Below are positions 34,546-43,039 of a stretch of 64,000 bases of DNA, piece by piece. Position 1 is the first letter of the stretch, and the number at the start of each line of letters is the position of its first letter. Made by a program: the position numbers and the translations under genes. The stretch is from NCBI GenBank assembly GCA_020634755.1, contig JACKBC010000013.1:81175-145174 (forward strand), written 5' to 3'. Source of the stretch: Caldilineaceae bacterium (GTDB taxonomy: Bacteria; Chloroflexota; Anaerolineae; Caldilineales; Caldilineaceae). The notes beneath the pieces were generated by a model. It did no database searches. It saw only the letters and a program-made list of their open reading frames with translations, and was not told the origin of the DNA.

Positions 34546-35658
34546 ATGACATTGAAGCACACGACGAGGCACACGACACCACACGAAAAGACGCGGGTCG
34601 TGCGACGGAGCGCGGCGGAACGATATGTTTTATACACGCTGGTGGCGTTGGCGGCTTCGGTGATTGTGACGCGCGTCTATCTGGAGTTAACCGGCTACCC
34701 ACAAATTGGTGGTGGCAATCTGCACATTGCCCACGTATTGTGGGGTGGTTTGCTGCTTTACATTGCGGCGCTGTTGCCGCTCATGTTTTTGGGCAGCCGC
34801 GTGTTGACTTGGAGCGCCATTTTAAATGGGGTTGGCGCAGGACTTTTTATTGATGAGGTGGGCAAATTTATTACGGCGAACAACGACTATTTTTACCCAC
34901 CGGCCGCACCGCTCATTTATGCCTTTTTTCTATTGAGCGTACTGGTCTATCTCACCGTGCGACGGGATCAAGTTGATGCGCCGCAGGCCGATTTGGCGCG
35001 GGCGTTAGATGCGCTGCCCGATTTGGTGCAAACTCCCCTTCCCGCGGCTCAGCGCGAAGCCATATTGCATAATCTACAAAGTGGCGAACGATCGAGTGAT
35101 CCACCTTCTGCCGAACTAGCCGCGCTACTGCGCAACTTTATGGCGCAACAACATATTGCCGTGGTCGATAGAGCACAGATGAACGTTTGGCAACGGATAT
35201 GGCTGCTGGTGATCCAAAATGGGCAGCGCGCGGGCCAGCGCGTCCATCGCCGGCTGATTATGTTTCTGCTGGGCTGGAACGGCTTGCAGGCGCTTCTGGG
35301 CCTGGTTTTGCTGCTGATTGTGGCGGTCTTCGCCACGCCCTCTTTCCAGGCCCTGCGCACCGCTCTCATTAACGATCAGCAATTGCGGGATATGAACGAT
35401 TGGCCTTGGCTGTTGCTGCAGTCTATACTGCAATTGGCGGTAAGCTTGATTGCCCTGCTGGCATTCTACTATTTTGTACGTGGCAAGGATGCCGCCGGCG
35501 TAAAGGCTGCTATATTGAGTCTGACTATCTCCTTGACCATGGTTGTGCTGTTGACATTTTATCTGAACCAGTTTGCCGCCATCAGCACTGCATTGTTTCA
35601 ATTTGTGTTTCTGGTGGTTGTAAACGCGTATCGAAACTGGTACGTTGAGGAAGCTTAG
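34546..35658 (+). CDS. Polytopic membrane protein of unknown function
   Basis: A 370-residue protein with about eight membrane segments: four in residues 28-140, a soluble loop of about 80 residues, then four more. The signature GGNLHIAHVLWGG followed by GVGAGLFIDEVGKFIT is a pattern I associate with uncharacterised membrane proteins in many phyla. No enzyme motif is seen. The start at 34546 lacks a clear Shine-Dalgarno sequence. It lies among exported proteins on the same strand but 130 bp from the previous stop, so operon membership is uncertain. Confidence 0.75.
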   Translation: MTLKHTTRHTTPHEKTRVVRRSAAERYVLYTLVALAASVIVTRVYLELTGYPQIGGGNLHIAHVLWGGLLLYIAALLPLMFLGSRVLTWSAILNGVGAGLFIDEVGKFITANNDYFYPPAAPLIYAFFLLSVLVYLTVRRDQVDAPQADLARALDALPDLVQTPLPAAQREAILHNLQSGERSSDPPSAELAALLRNFMAQQHIAVVDRAQMNVWQRIWLLVIQNGQRAGQRVHRRLIMFLLGWNGLQALLGLVLLLIVAVFATPSFQALRTALINDQQLRDMNDWPWLLLQSILQLAVSLIALLAFYYFVRGKDAAGVKAAILSLTISLTMVVLLTFYLNQFAAISTALFQFVFLVVVNAYRNWYVEEA

Positions 35659-35677
35659 GTTGCGTAAAAATTACCGA

Positions 35678-35707
35678 GATGGCTCTGTGTTCTGCACAAC
35701 CGCCATC
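35678..35707 (+). repeat. 30-bp imperfect palindrome upstream of SBP gene
   Basis: GATGGCTCTGTG...CCGCCATC, matching 42976-43005 at 26 of 30 or so positions by eye. Both copies follow a GCGTAA run and precede an exported lipoprotein gene. Confidence 0.55.
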
Positions 35708-35736
35708 ATATAAGTTCTAATAGAAAGTGAGAAACA

Positions 35737-36675
35737 ATGTTTGCCTCTAAAATGCAGCTTCAGTCAATCTTAACCAGACAGCGAGTCAATCTGCTTCTGC
35801 TGATCTTTTCCCTTCTGTGGATCAGCGCCTGCGGTGGCGCGACTGCGTCACCCACGGCGGTGGCTACCGAAGCCCCTACGGAAGCCCCCACGATTCCCGC
35901 CAAGGATGTGGAGGTGGAACCGCCCACGGTAGCGCCCGCGGCCGATTCTGCGGGTGAGCAAGAAGCAGAGTTGATTCACGTGAATTTTGGCGTCAATGCT
36001 GAATTTGAACCATTTGTATTCAAAAATGAGCAAGGCGCCATTGTGGGCTTTGATATTGCGTTGCTCGATGCCCTTTCACAAGTTGGTAATTTCGAATTTA
36101 CCTATACGGATCTGCCGTTTGAAGAGCTATTGCCCAAGGTGGAGTCTGGCGAACTGGATGCGGCCATTAGCGCCATTACCGTAACCCCTGAGCGTGCGCA
36201 GCGCGTCAATTTCACCGATATCTATTTTCGCTCTGGTCAGGCGCCCGTCTCCTACTTTAACCCGGGGCAGGGGTTGGCCGTGCGCACGGATGAGGCAACC
36301 ATTATGGGCAAAGACAGCTTGGTCGCCGGCGTGAAGGTCGGCGTAAAGACCGATACCACCGGCGCCGCTTTTGTGGCTGATGAAACAGCCGCCGAGGCCG
36401 TCCCTTTTCCAGAGTCCAACGACGCGCTGAATGCGCTCAGTGAGGGAATGGTCGATGCCGTGGTTGTCGATATTCCGGTGATTGTGCGTTTTATTGAGAA
36501 AAACCCCAATGCCGGCATCCGCATTAGCGGTGGCCCACTCACGGATGAAGAATATGCCATTGCCGTCAACCCGGCGCGTACGGACATTCTCGAGCGGCTC
36601 AATAGCGCGCTGGCAAAAATTCGCGAATCTGGGCTATACGATCAATTATTTGAGAAATGGTTTGGCTCACCGTGA
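35737..36675 (+). CDS. SBP_bac_3 lipoprotein without fused domains
   Basis: A 312-residue lipoprotein with lipobox ISAC near residue 32, a Thr/Pro/Glu spacer, and a family 3 solute-binding domain (about 75-310): NFGVNAEFEPFVFKNEQGAIVGFDIALLDA-type start, AISAITVTPERAQRVNFTDIYF, and the C-terminal helix YDQLFEKWFG. The ligand is probably an amino acid or similar polar molecule by family. As with the two larger SBP proteins in the window, no transporter permease or ATPase gene is near. RBS is weak (AGTGAG). Confidence 0.9.
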   Translation: MFASKMQLQSILTRQRVNLLLLIFSLLWISACGGATASPTAVATEAPTEAPTIPAKDVEVEPPTVAPAADSAGEQEAELIHVNFGVNAEFEPFVFKNEQGAIVGFDIALLDALSQVGNFEFTYTDLPFEELLPKVESGELDAAISAITVTPERAQRVNFTDIYFRSGQAPVSYFNPGQGLAVRTDEATIMGKDSLVAGVKVGVKTDTTGAAFVADETAAEAVPFPESNDALNALSEGMVDAVVVDIPVIVRFIEKNPNAGIRISGGPLTDEEYAIAVNPARTDILERLNSALAKIRESGLYDQLFEKWFGSP

Positions 36676-36879
36676 TTTTTCCGTGCTGTGCGACTAATTG
36701 AGGAGTGTGCATAATTTGCTGTTCGAGTGGCAATGGCTCGTGGCCCACGTGCGACGCACTACCCGCCATGGCGGCTGCATGATGGCTGTTCCACTGGGCA
36801 GTGCGACGCACACTAGCCTGCCCCTACTCGACTGAAGTATGTATGCACACCCATCATTTAATAGGAAAGCAGATTCACC

Positions 36880-38409
36880 ATGCATAAACAGAAAGCAATT
36901 TGGCTTGCTGCCGGTGTACTGATGCTGGCCGTGGTGTTCACGTTTGCCCCATTTGCAACGCAGGCTCAAACGGCGGACTCTGAATCCATATTTTCTCTTG
37001 AGGCGCTGGGTAACGCAATCTATTTGAGTGACTTTACAGAAACGGGCCAAGTGACGCTACAAGATGGCCAATTTGTAGATCAAGCCAACCATCTGTGGGT
37101 CACGCTGACCGGGTATGCCGCGTTTGGCGATCTCAATGCAGATGAAAACGATGATGTCGTGGTTGTGTTGGTCACCAATAGCGGTGGTACGGGCGAATTT
37201 TACGATCTGGCCTTGGTGGTTGACCAGGAAAACCAACTCACCAATGTGGCGACAACGCGATTGGGCGACCGTGTTCAAATTCACGACCTTGCCATTGTAG
37301 ATGGGCAGATTGTGGTTGACATGGCAACGCAAGGACCAGACGACGCCGCATGCTGCCCCACATTGGATGTGCAGGAAATCTATGCGTTGGAAGATGACGC
37401 GCTAACGCTGGTCTCGTCTACGGAAACGGGGATAGAAGAGACGGCGGGCGTCTTTTCACCGGATGCGGATCCCACCGCCGCCATGCTCTTTTTGGGTGGC
37501 GAAGAGTACTATTGGCTGGACCCCACATTGGTCAGCGTACACAGCGGCGCCGTTACGGGGCCTGGCGTTAAAGCAAGTGAATTGGGCGCGGGCTGCGTTG
37601 GCGCCATTGATGAGCGCCCAGACGTGGTGCTCAACTGGACTGAAGACGAGTCGGTGGATCTCCTGCGCATTTTCTTCTTGAGCATGAGCGATCCGTCCAT
37701 GGTGGTCGTGACGCCCACGGGCGATGTGGTCTGCAACGACGATCTAAATCCGCTGGTGTTGGATCCCTACTTGGAATTTGAGAATCCGGCTCCTGGGCGC
37801 TACGCGATCTTTATCGGCAGCTTTGAGAATGATGCTACGACGCCGGGCTTTTTGGTCGTCACCAGTGAAGACTTTTCCCCGGCCACCATGGACATTGCCC
37901 AAATGTTTCCGCGCCAAACCAACCCGGGCGCTATCGGTGAACCGCTGCCCATCGATGTGCTGAATCTGGATGCGGAGCCGTTGGCCGGGGCCCCAGATGC
38001 ACCGCTGACGGCAGAAACCGCGCCCTATACACAAACGCTGGTGGCTGGTGGTGACCTTGGTGCTTACAACATTGAGCTGGATAACAATCTATGTACGGGA
38101 TTTATTGACGCTACACCCACGTATGCCTTTGCGTGGGAAGGCAAAGCGGACAAATTGGTGCTCTTTTTTGAGGCAGAGGCAGATACGACGCTGATTGTGC
38201 GCGATCCAAATGGCGTTTTCCAATGCAGCGATGACTTTGATGGCGCCGATAACCTCAATCCCTATCTAGATCTTACGCCCATGGACGGCAGCTATCAGCT
38301 TTGGGTGGGCAGCTTTGCGCCTTCCACAATGGTGACGGGGACGCTGACCATTGCCGGCACGACCGACATGCAGCCTGTGCCCTTACCTGCTGATGCTACT
38401 TCAGAGTAG
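36880..38409 (+). CDS. Exported FG-GAP-like/PPC-like protein A2
   Basis: A 509-residue exported protein, full-length paralogue of the 27250-28824 product. The signal peptide ends near TQAQT. The NATY domain spans about 38-190 (ALGNAIY, DLNADENDDVVVVLV, SGGTGEFYDLA, CCPT). PPC-like domains lie at about 240-345 and 390-500, each with a Cys, PDVVLNW or YAFAWEG strand, CNDD or CSDD, and a final (I/L)WVGS or FIGS strand. In the second domain one Asn of CNDD is Ser. It is the first gene of the second module copy and probably surface exposed. Confidence 0.82.
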   Translation: MHKQKAIWLAAGVLMLAVVFTFAPFATQAQTADSESIFSLEALGNAIYLSDFTETGQVTLQDGQFVDQANHLWVTLTGYAAFGDLNADENDDVVVVLVTNSGGTGEFYDLALVVDQENQLTNVATTRLGDRVQIHDLAIVDGQIVVDMATQGPDDAACCPTLDVQEIYALEDDALTLVSSTETGIEETAGVFSPDADPTAAMLFLGGEEYYWLDPTLVSVHSGAVTGPGVKASELGAGCVGAIDERPDVVLNWTEDESVDLLRIFFLSMSDPSMVVVTPTGDVVCNDDLNPLVLDPYLEFENPAPGRYAIFIGSFENDATTPGFLVVTSEDFSPATMDIAQMFPRQTNPGAIGEPLPIDVLNLDAEPLAGAPDAPLTAETAPYTQTLVAGGDLGAYNIELDNNLCTGFIDATPTYAFAWEGKADKLVLFFEAEADTTLIVRDPNGVFQCSDDFDGADNLNPYLDLTPMDGSYQLWVGSFAPSTMVTGTLTIAGTTDMQPVPLPADATSE

Positions 38410-38452
38410 CCCCACATTCTGGGGATTTGTGGTCTAAACCGTCTTTAATTTT

Positions 38453-38619
38453 AGGACTTACGCAAGCCTAGTTATCTGGCCGCTTAATTTTCAGAAATCC
38501 CGTATAACTTTTGTTCGAGCTGTATTTCTAAAAATTAAATGTTCGCGGCACAAGCGTAGAAATGGCCAAGTCAGCTATGTTATGCTCTCCTGGGAGCCAC
38601 TGGCGCTGCGTATGTCGTG
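38453..38619. repeat. F2 repeat interrupted by a 55-bp hairpin element
   Basis: Left end AGGACTTACGCAAGCCTAG, right end GCGCTGCGTATGTCGTG. Inside, TTAATTTTCAGAAAT (38484-38498) pairs with 38524-38538 with one mismatch. It fills the gap between the two A2-module genes. Confidence 0.55.
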
Positions 38620-38639
38620 ATTTGAAAGGAATGCTACTG

Positions 38640-39479
38640 ATGCTACGAATGCGACTGAGAATATCTGTAATTGCATTGTGCATTGTCGTGGCCGGCTTGG
38701 GCGTAGTAATGGCGCCGCGCCCCGCAATGGCGCAGAGTTTTGTCACCGTGGTGGTGCAGCCTGGCGATACATTAGCCAAGATCGCTGGCCGCTACTGTAC
38801 AAACTGGCAGAATATTTATGACGTGAATCGTCAGGCGATTGGGCCCAATCCACATCAGCTGTCCGCGGGCATGGCGCTGACCGTGCCCAACTACTGTGGT
38901 GGCGCCGTAACGCCGCCTGTAGGGGGCGGCGTCTATGATCGCGGCCCCACCACGCACGCATCGGGTCCATACAATGCGCCATACTATACAGTGGCTTGGG
39001 GAGATACGCTCTATTCAATTGCCAATCGTTTTGGCCTTTCGGTGGCTGCCTTGCAGCAGGCCAGCAATATCGGCGCCGGCCTCAATGCGGGACAGGTGCT
39101 CATCATTCCTGGGGGGAGCGGAGGCGTAAAGCCCCCACAGCCTCCTGTGACCAATGCCGAACGGATTTACTTTGCGCCCGGCGGCATTTCCGCAACGCGC
39201 ACGGGCGTTATTTACAACGGCGGCGCCAAAAGCTACATTTTGGGCGGCCAAGCCGGCCAAGCTCTGGAAATCGGCACCCGGTCGCATGGCGATCCGCTGC
39301 TGGTGACAATTGTGCAGGTGAACGGCGTAAGCGTGGCGCTCAATGGCCCCAACAGTGGCGTGGAAAACAACTTATGGGCGCGTCTGCCCGCCACCGACGA
39401 TTATATTGTTACCATCAGTCCGGTGCAGCTGCCCGAAGGGCCTCAGCTGCCTTTTGATGTGACTTTTATTATGCAGTAG
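38640..39479 (+). CDS. Exported LysM protein, copy 2
   Basis: A 279-residue exported protein with a signal peptide ending near AMAQS. LysM 1 (VQPGDTLAKIAGRYC, about 38-90) and LysM 2 (AWGDTLYSIANRFG, about 112-158) match the 28828 product closely. The tail (about 170-279) differs: IYFAPGGISATRTGV...YILGGQAGQ is a PPC/inhibitor-type beta-sandwich found after LysM in Chloroflexota proteins. The ATG at 38640 has AAAGGA 9 bases upstream; the ATG at 38631 and the longer frame are rejected. Second gene of the second module. Confidence 0.88.
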   Translation: MLRMRLRISVIALCIVVAGLGVVMAPRPAMAQSFVTVVVQPGDTLAKIAGRYCTNWQNIYDVNRQAIGPNPHQLSAGMALTVPNYCGGAVTPPVGGGVYDRGPTTHASGPYNAPYYTVAWGDTLYSIANRFGLSVAALQQASNIGAGLNAGQVLIIPGGSGGVKPPQPPVTNAERIYFAPGGISATRTGVIYNGGAKSYILGGQAGQALEIGTRSHGDPLLVTIVQVNGVSVALNGPNSGVENNLWARLPATDDYIVTISPVQLPEGPQLPFDVTFIMQ

Positions 39480-39546
39480 ATTTACCTGATTCATCGCTGT
39501 TCTCGCTAGCTGTGATGCCCTCTCAATTGGCTGTATTAGTGATGTT

Positions 39547-39563
39547 GTAGCGAAATTGTAGCG
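39547..39563 (+). promoter_or_regulatory. GTAGCG direct-repeat box 2
   Basis: GTAGCGAAATTGTAGCG, followed by GTACTATGTGATGATG. F2 and F3 repeats and then the second SBP fusion gene (39885) lie downstream. It sits in the 405-bp gap 39480-39884. Confidence 0.6.
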
Positions 39564-39601
39564 GTACTATGTGATGATGAATGTTGGCATCCAAATTATT
39601 G

Positions 39602-39684
39602 CGACTTACGCAGCGCCAATCGGCCGCCCCAAAGGGACATAGCTCTTACCTGGCCACTTTTATGCTCGGCTTGTGTAAGTCCTG
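39602..39684. repeat. Dispersed repeat family F2, copy e
   Basis: CGACTTACGCAGCGCC at the left and CGGCTTGTGTAAGTCCTG at the right, 39 bp after box 2. Confidence 0.8.
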
Positions 39685-39697
39685 CTTTATTCACTCA

Positions 39698-39860
39698 CGT
39701 TACGCAGCGACAGCCAGTCTGCTATACTCAGCTCTGAATGAGAACTGGAGTTTTATCACTGCGGTTGAGGCAGTAGAAAACTCCGGTTCTCATGTCAACC
39801 GCACTATAGAGAGAAACAGGAACGTCGGCGCGCCGACTTTTCGCCAAGCTTGCGTAACAT
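39698..39860 (+). repeat. F3 repeat split by an insertion
   Basis: CGTTACGCAGCGACAGCCAG...CTGCTA, then 84 bp of unrelated DNA, then GAGAGAAACAGGAACGTCGG...GCTTGCGTAACATAAG. Without the insert it matches the intact copy at 54994-55074. Confidence 0.85.
39725..39808. mobile_element. 84-bp hairpin element inserted in an F3 repeat at TA
   Basis: The insert has an inner inverted pair ATGAGAACTGGAGTTTT / AAAACTCCGGTTCTCAT and is flanked by TA on both sides. The uninterrupted F3 copy reads CTGCTAGAGAG at this point. A small non-autonomous element is the simplest explanation. Confidence 0.65.
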
Positions 39861-39884
39861 AAGGTATTAACGAAAAGGACAACT

Positions 39885-41966
39885 ATGAGAATTTCACTGA
39901 TCACCAGCACCATTTTGTGTGCGCTTTTGATGCTCGTTGCGGCTCCATTGGCCAAGGCCGCGCCGGCTTCTCAAGCCACGCCCGACCCGGCTAATGACTG
40001 GCAGCGCGTGCAGCAGGCCGGTAAGCTAGTCATCGGCACCTCTGCCGACTATCCCCCATTTGAATTTTACAACAGCAACTATGCGCTTGATGGCTTTGAT
40101 GTTGCTTTGGCAAAGGCCCTGGGCGAGCAGCTGGGCGTCGAGGTCGAGTTCAACGATTATGCGTTCGATGGCCTGCTGGATCAGGTGCGGTTGGGCAATG
40201 TGGACGCAGCCATTGGCGCCATTTCCGTGACGGCGGAGCGGCGCGCAGTTGTCGATTTTACCAATCTTTACTACATTGGCAGCAGCGCCGTTGTGGCCCG
40301 TCCTACCTTTACGCAAACGGTTACTTCCGCCGCCGATATGACGGGACTGATTGTGGGCGTTCAGCTGGGCACTACCTATCAGGCCTGGGCCCAACAGAAC
40401 TTGGTTGATACTGGCTATATTCCCCAGGATAACCTGGTCCCGTATCGCTCTGTGCGCGATATGTTTACCGATCTGCGCACTGGTAAATTGGACGTGAGCC
40501 TCATGGGTAAGCTCACCGCCGACCTGGCCGTGAGTGGCCGTGGGCTAAAGCTCGTGGGCGAGGGGCTCAGTCCGCAGCAGCTCGCCATTGCCGTGCCCAA
40601 GGGCAGCAGCCTGGTTGAACATCTGAACGAGGCGCTGCTGGCGTTGGAGGCAGACGGGCGCTTTGCCGAGCTTTCCAAACTCTATTTGTCCGAAACGCCG
40701 CTGCCCAATGTCACAACCGGGGGGGCCGTTGTCTCGGAACTGCCCACCGCCGTCGCGACGCCGCCGCAACCAGCAGCCACGCCGCAGCCGACGGCAACAC
40801 CCGCTTGCATCGACAGCGTCAAGTGGATCGCCGATCTCAACTTGGATGACAAAAACATGACCTCGCCGCCCATTTTGATTCCCGGCCAGGACTTTTCCAA
40901 AGGTTGGCGCTTGCAAAATGACGGCACATGTCCCTGGTCCGCCGATTTTGCGCTAACCTATGCCAGTGGGAATCGCATTGAGTCCGCCATGGGCGGCAGC
41001 AGCGTTAAAATTGGCAAAGCGGTGCAGCCGGGCGAGCAGATCGACATCAACGTAAACCTGCGCGCGCCACAGACGTATGGAGTTTTTCAGGGCTTTTGGC
41101 GCATGCACGATACGCTGGGCCAAGCCTTTGGCGAAGTGCTCTGGGTCGGTATTCAGGTGCCCGATCCCAATCCGCCCGTGGCCACGCCAGCGCCGCAGCC
41201 GCCTGCTTCTCAGCTCAACCCCAATTTGCGCGCCGACTCCGCGTATATTGCCTCCAACCAGTGTACAACGTTGCGCTGGGATATTGACAACATCCGCGCC
41301 GTCTATCTAATCGATGGTGGTAACCAGCAGGGCGTTGGCGGTCACGATGCCCGCAATGTCTGCCCCAGCGGCACCACCACATATACGCTGCGCGTCGTCA
41401 ACAATGAGAACACAACGTTCGATTTCCCGATTACGATCAATGTGTCTGGCAATGCGGATTACAGCCTCAACTTCTGGACCGATCGCGACCGCATTGACCG
41501 TGGTCAATGTACAACGCTGCGCTGGGATGTGCGCAATGTGCGGGCTGTCTTTCTGGATAATGAAGGAGTGGCCGGCGTCAGTCAGCGCGAAGTTTGTCCC
41601 GGCGATACGCACACATACAGGCTCAATATTACCAAGAATGATGGCGGCCAGGACAGTCGTGAAGTCACCATTCGCGTCAATAACAGTCAACCCCAAGCCA
41701 AGAAACCGCGCATCAAGCACTTTGACGTTGACCGCAACCAGTCCTTCATTGGCGAATGCATCACGCTGCGGTGGAACACAGAGGACACAGAAGGTGTGGG
41801 CATTGAGCGCAACGGCTCCACGTTGCTGCAAGCTGGGCCCAGCAACGGCAGCCAAGAAGATTGCTATGGCCCCGTCGGTATTAACGAGTATACGCTAATT
41901 GCCTATAACCGCGACGGCACCGTCCGAAATTCGCTGTCAGTCACCGTGCAGGATGCCGGCGACTAA
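39885..41966 (+). CDS. Secreted SBP_bac_3 protein with NBR1-like and Ig-like repeats, copy 2
   Basis: A 693-residue exported protein and shorter paralogue of the 29739 product. Signal peptide without lipobox (cut near AKAAP), so it may be free or wall-bound rather than lipid-anchored. SBP domain about 40-265 (GKLVIGTSADYPPFEFY, AIGAISVTAERRAVVDFTNLYY); NBR1-like Ig about 305-425 (GWRLQNDGTCPWSA, GVFQGFWRMHD); three Ig-like repeats, each with (Q/E)CTTLRWD or ECITLRWN and a later Cys. AAAGGAC lies before the ATG. Its upstream region holds box 2 and two repeats. No transporter genes are adjacent. Confidence 0.9.
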   Translation: MRISLITSTILCALLMLVAAPLAKAAPASQATPDPANDWQRVQQAGKLVIGTSADYPPFEFYNSNYALDGFDVALAKALGEQLGVEVEFNDYAFDGLLDQVRLGNVDAAIGAISVTAERRAVVDFTNLYYIGSSAVVARPTFTQTVTSAADMTGLIVGVQLGTTYQAWAQQNLVDTGYIPQDNLVPYRSVRDMFTDLRTGKLDVSLMGKLTADLAVSGRGLKLVGEGLSPQQLAIAVPKGSSLVEHLNEALLALEADGRFAELSKLYLSETPLPNVTTGGAVVSELPTAVATPPQPAATPQPTATPACIDSVKWIADLNLDDKNMTSPPILIPGQDFSKGWRLQNDGTCPWSADFALTYASGNRIESAMGGSSVKIGKAVQPGEQIDINVNLRAPQTYGVFQGFWRMHDTLGQAFGEVLWVGIQVPDPNPPVATPAPQPPASQLNPNLRADSAYIASNQCTTLRWDIDNIRAVYLIDGGNQQGVGGHDARNVCPSGTTTYTLRVVNNENTTFDFPITINVSGNADYSLNFWTDRDRIDRGQCTTLRWDVRNVRAVFLDNEGVAGVSQREVCPGDTHTYRLNITKNDGGQDSREVTIRVNNSQPQAKKPRIKHFDVDRNQSFIGECITLRWNTEDTEGVGIERNGSTLLQAGPSNGSQEDCYGPVGINEYTLIAYNRDGTVRNSLSVTVQDAGD

Positions 41967-41977
41967 GCTATACCCAA

Positions 41978-42010
41978 GCCTGGCAGGTGAACCAGGTTCA
42001 CCTGCCAGGC
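41978..42010 (+). terminator. Hairpin after the second SBP fusion gene
   Basis: Arms GCCTGGCAGGTGAA and complement, 14 bp with a 5-base loop, 11 bp after the stop. No T tract. Confidence 0.6.
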
Positions 42011-42092
42011 GGCTGTTATATCGCTACCCTGTTGCAGTGAACTGAATATGTGAACGTTCTCTGTTCCCCGAGGAAGGTCGACCAGGACGTTT

Positions 42093-42938
42093 ATGAACAA
42101 ACGCACAATCATCTATCTTATACTCGTCTTTGGGCTGAGCATTCCCCTCTACATTTTGATCAGTAGAAGCGGCGGGCTGGAAGGCCCCGGCGCGCAATAT
42201 GTGCTCCTGCTAATGTGGTGCCCAGGTATTGCCGCGCTGATCACCACGCTGATCTTTCAGCGTAATCTGCGCGGCTTAGGCTGGGGACTAGGCCGTCCGC
42301 GCTATCTCGTCATTGGCTATCTATTGCCGATTCTCTACGCTGGCATTGTGTATGGCGCAATTTGGCTGTCTGGGCTTGGCGGTGTTGATTTCAGTCGTCT
42401 GGGCGCCCAACCCGCGCCAATGCTTGTATTCGTATTGACTGTGAACGTTCTGCTCTCCATTTTGTTGGCCTTGGGGGAAGAGATCGGCTGGCGCGGGCTG
42501 CTGGCGCCCCAATTGTATACGCAACATACGTTCGTCGGCACGGCGCTAATCAGCGGCCTTATCTGGGGCGTTTGGCACATTCCCCTGATCATCACTGGCG
42601 ACTATTCGAGCGGTGCGCCCACTTGGTATGCAATCACCTGTTTTATGATCCACATTACCGGTTTGGCTTTCGCCTTTGCCTGGCTGCGTTTGGCGTCCGG
42701 CAGCCTGTGGCCGGCGGCGCTGATGCACGCTACGCACAACGCGTTTATTCAAAGCGTGCTGGATAAGATTACGGTCGACAGCGGCAGCACAGCTTATTTC
42801 TCTACTGAATTTGGCTTGGGTTTGGCCATGATGGGCGTCATTGTTGCCATATGCTTTTGGCGGATTGGTTTACCCATATCCTCTCGGGCAACAGATGCAA
42901 AATCTTTTACGACTCACGCGGCGCCGGCAAAGGGCTAA
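42093..42938 (+). CDS. CPBP family intramembrane glutamic endopeptidase
   Basis: A 281-residue polytopic membrane protein of the CPBP (Rce1/Abi) family. Catalytic signatures: Glu129-Glu130 in EEIGWRG, His162 in GVWHIP, and His211/Asn215 in MHATHN. Such proteases process CaaX proteins, bacteriocin-linked or unknown substrates inside the membrane. Length and order are normal. The last 10-15 residues (after about residue 268) are encoded by a decayed F2 repeat, so the original C-terminus was probably shorter or different. It stands between two exported lipoprotein genes. Confidence 0.9.
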   Translation: MNKRTIIYLILVFGLSIPLYILISRSGGLEGPGAQYVLLLMWCPGIAALITTLIFQRNLRGLGWGLGRPRYLVIGYLLPILYAGIVYGAIWLSGLGGVDFSRLGAQPAPMLVFVLTVNVLLSILLALGEEIGWRGLLAPQLYTQHTFVGTALISGLIWGVWHIPLIITGDYSSGAPTWYAITCFMIHITGLAFAFAWLRLASGSLWPAALMHATHNAFIQSVLDKITVDSGSTAYFSTEFGLGLAMMGVIVAICFWRIGLPISSRATDAKSFTTHAAPAKG

Positions 42939-42966
42939 TGTTCGTACACGGTTGGCGTAAGTCATT
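42909..42966. repeat. Decayed F2 repeat overlapping the CPBP 3' end
   Basis: ACGACTCACGCGGCGCC at the left and GGTTGGCGTAAGTC at the right. The CPBP stop codon (42936-42938) lies inside it. Confidence 0.6.
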
Positions 42967-42975
42967 CAGTTCAAT

Positions 42976-43005
42976 GATGGCTCTGTGCTGTGTGCAACCG
43001 CCATC
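42976..43005 (+). repeat. 30-bp imperfect palindrome upstream of META lipoprotein
   Basis: GATGGCTCTGTGCTGTGTGC...CCATC, second copy of the element at 35678-35707; it ends 34 bp before the next start. Confidence 0.55.
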
Positions 43006-43039
43006 TTGCATGTCCTATCCTATTTGCAAAGGAAAATCT

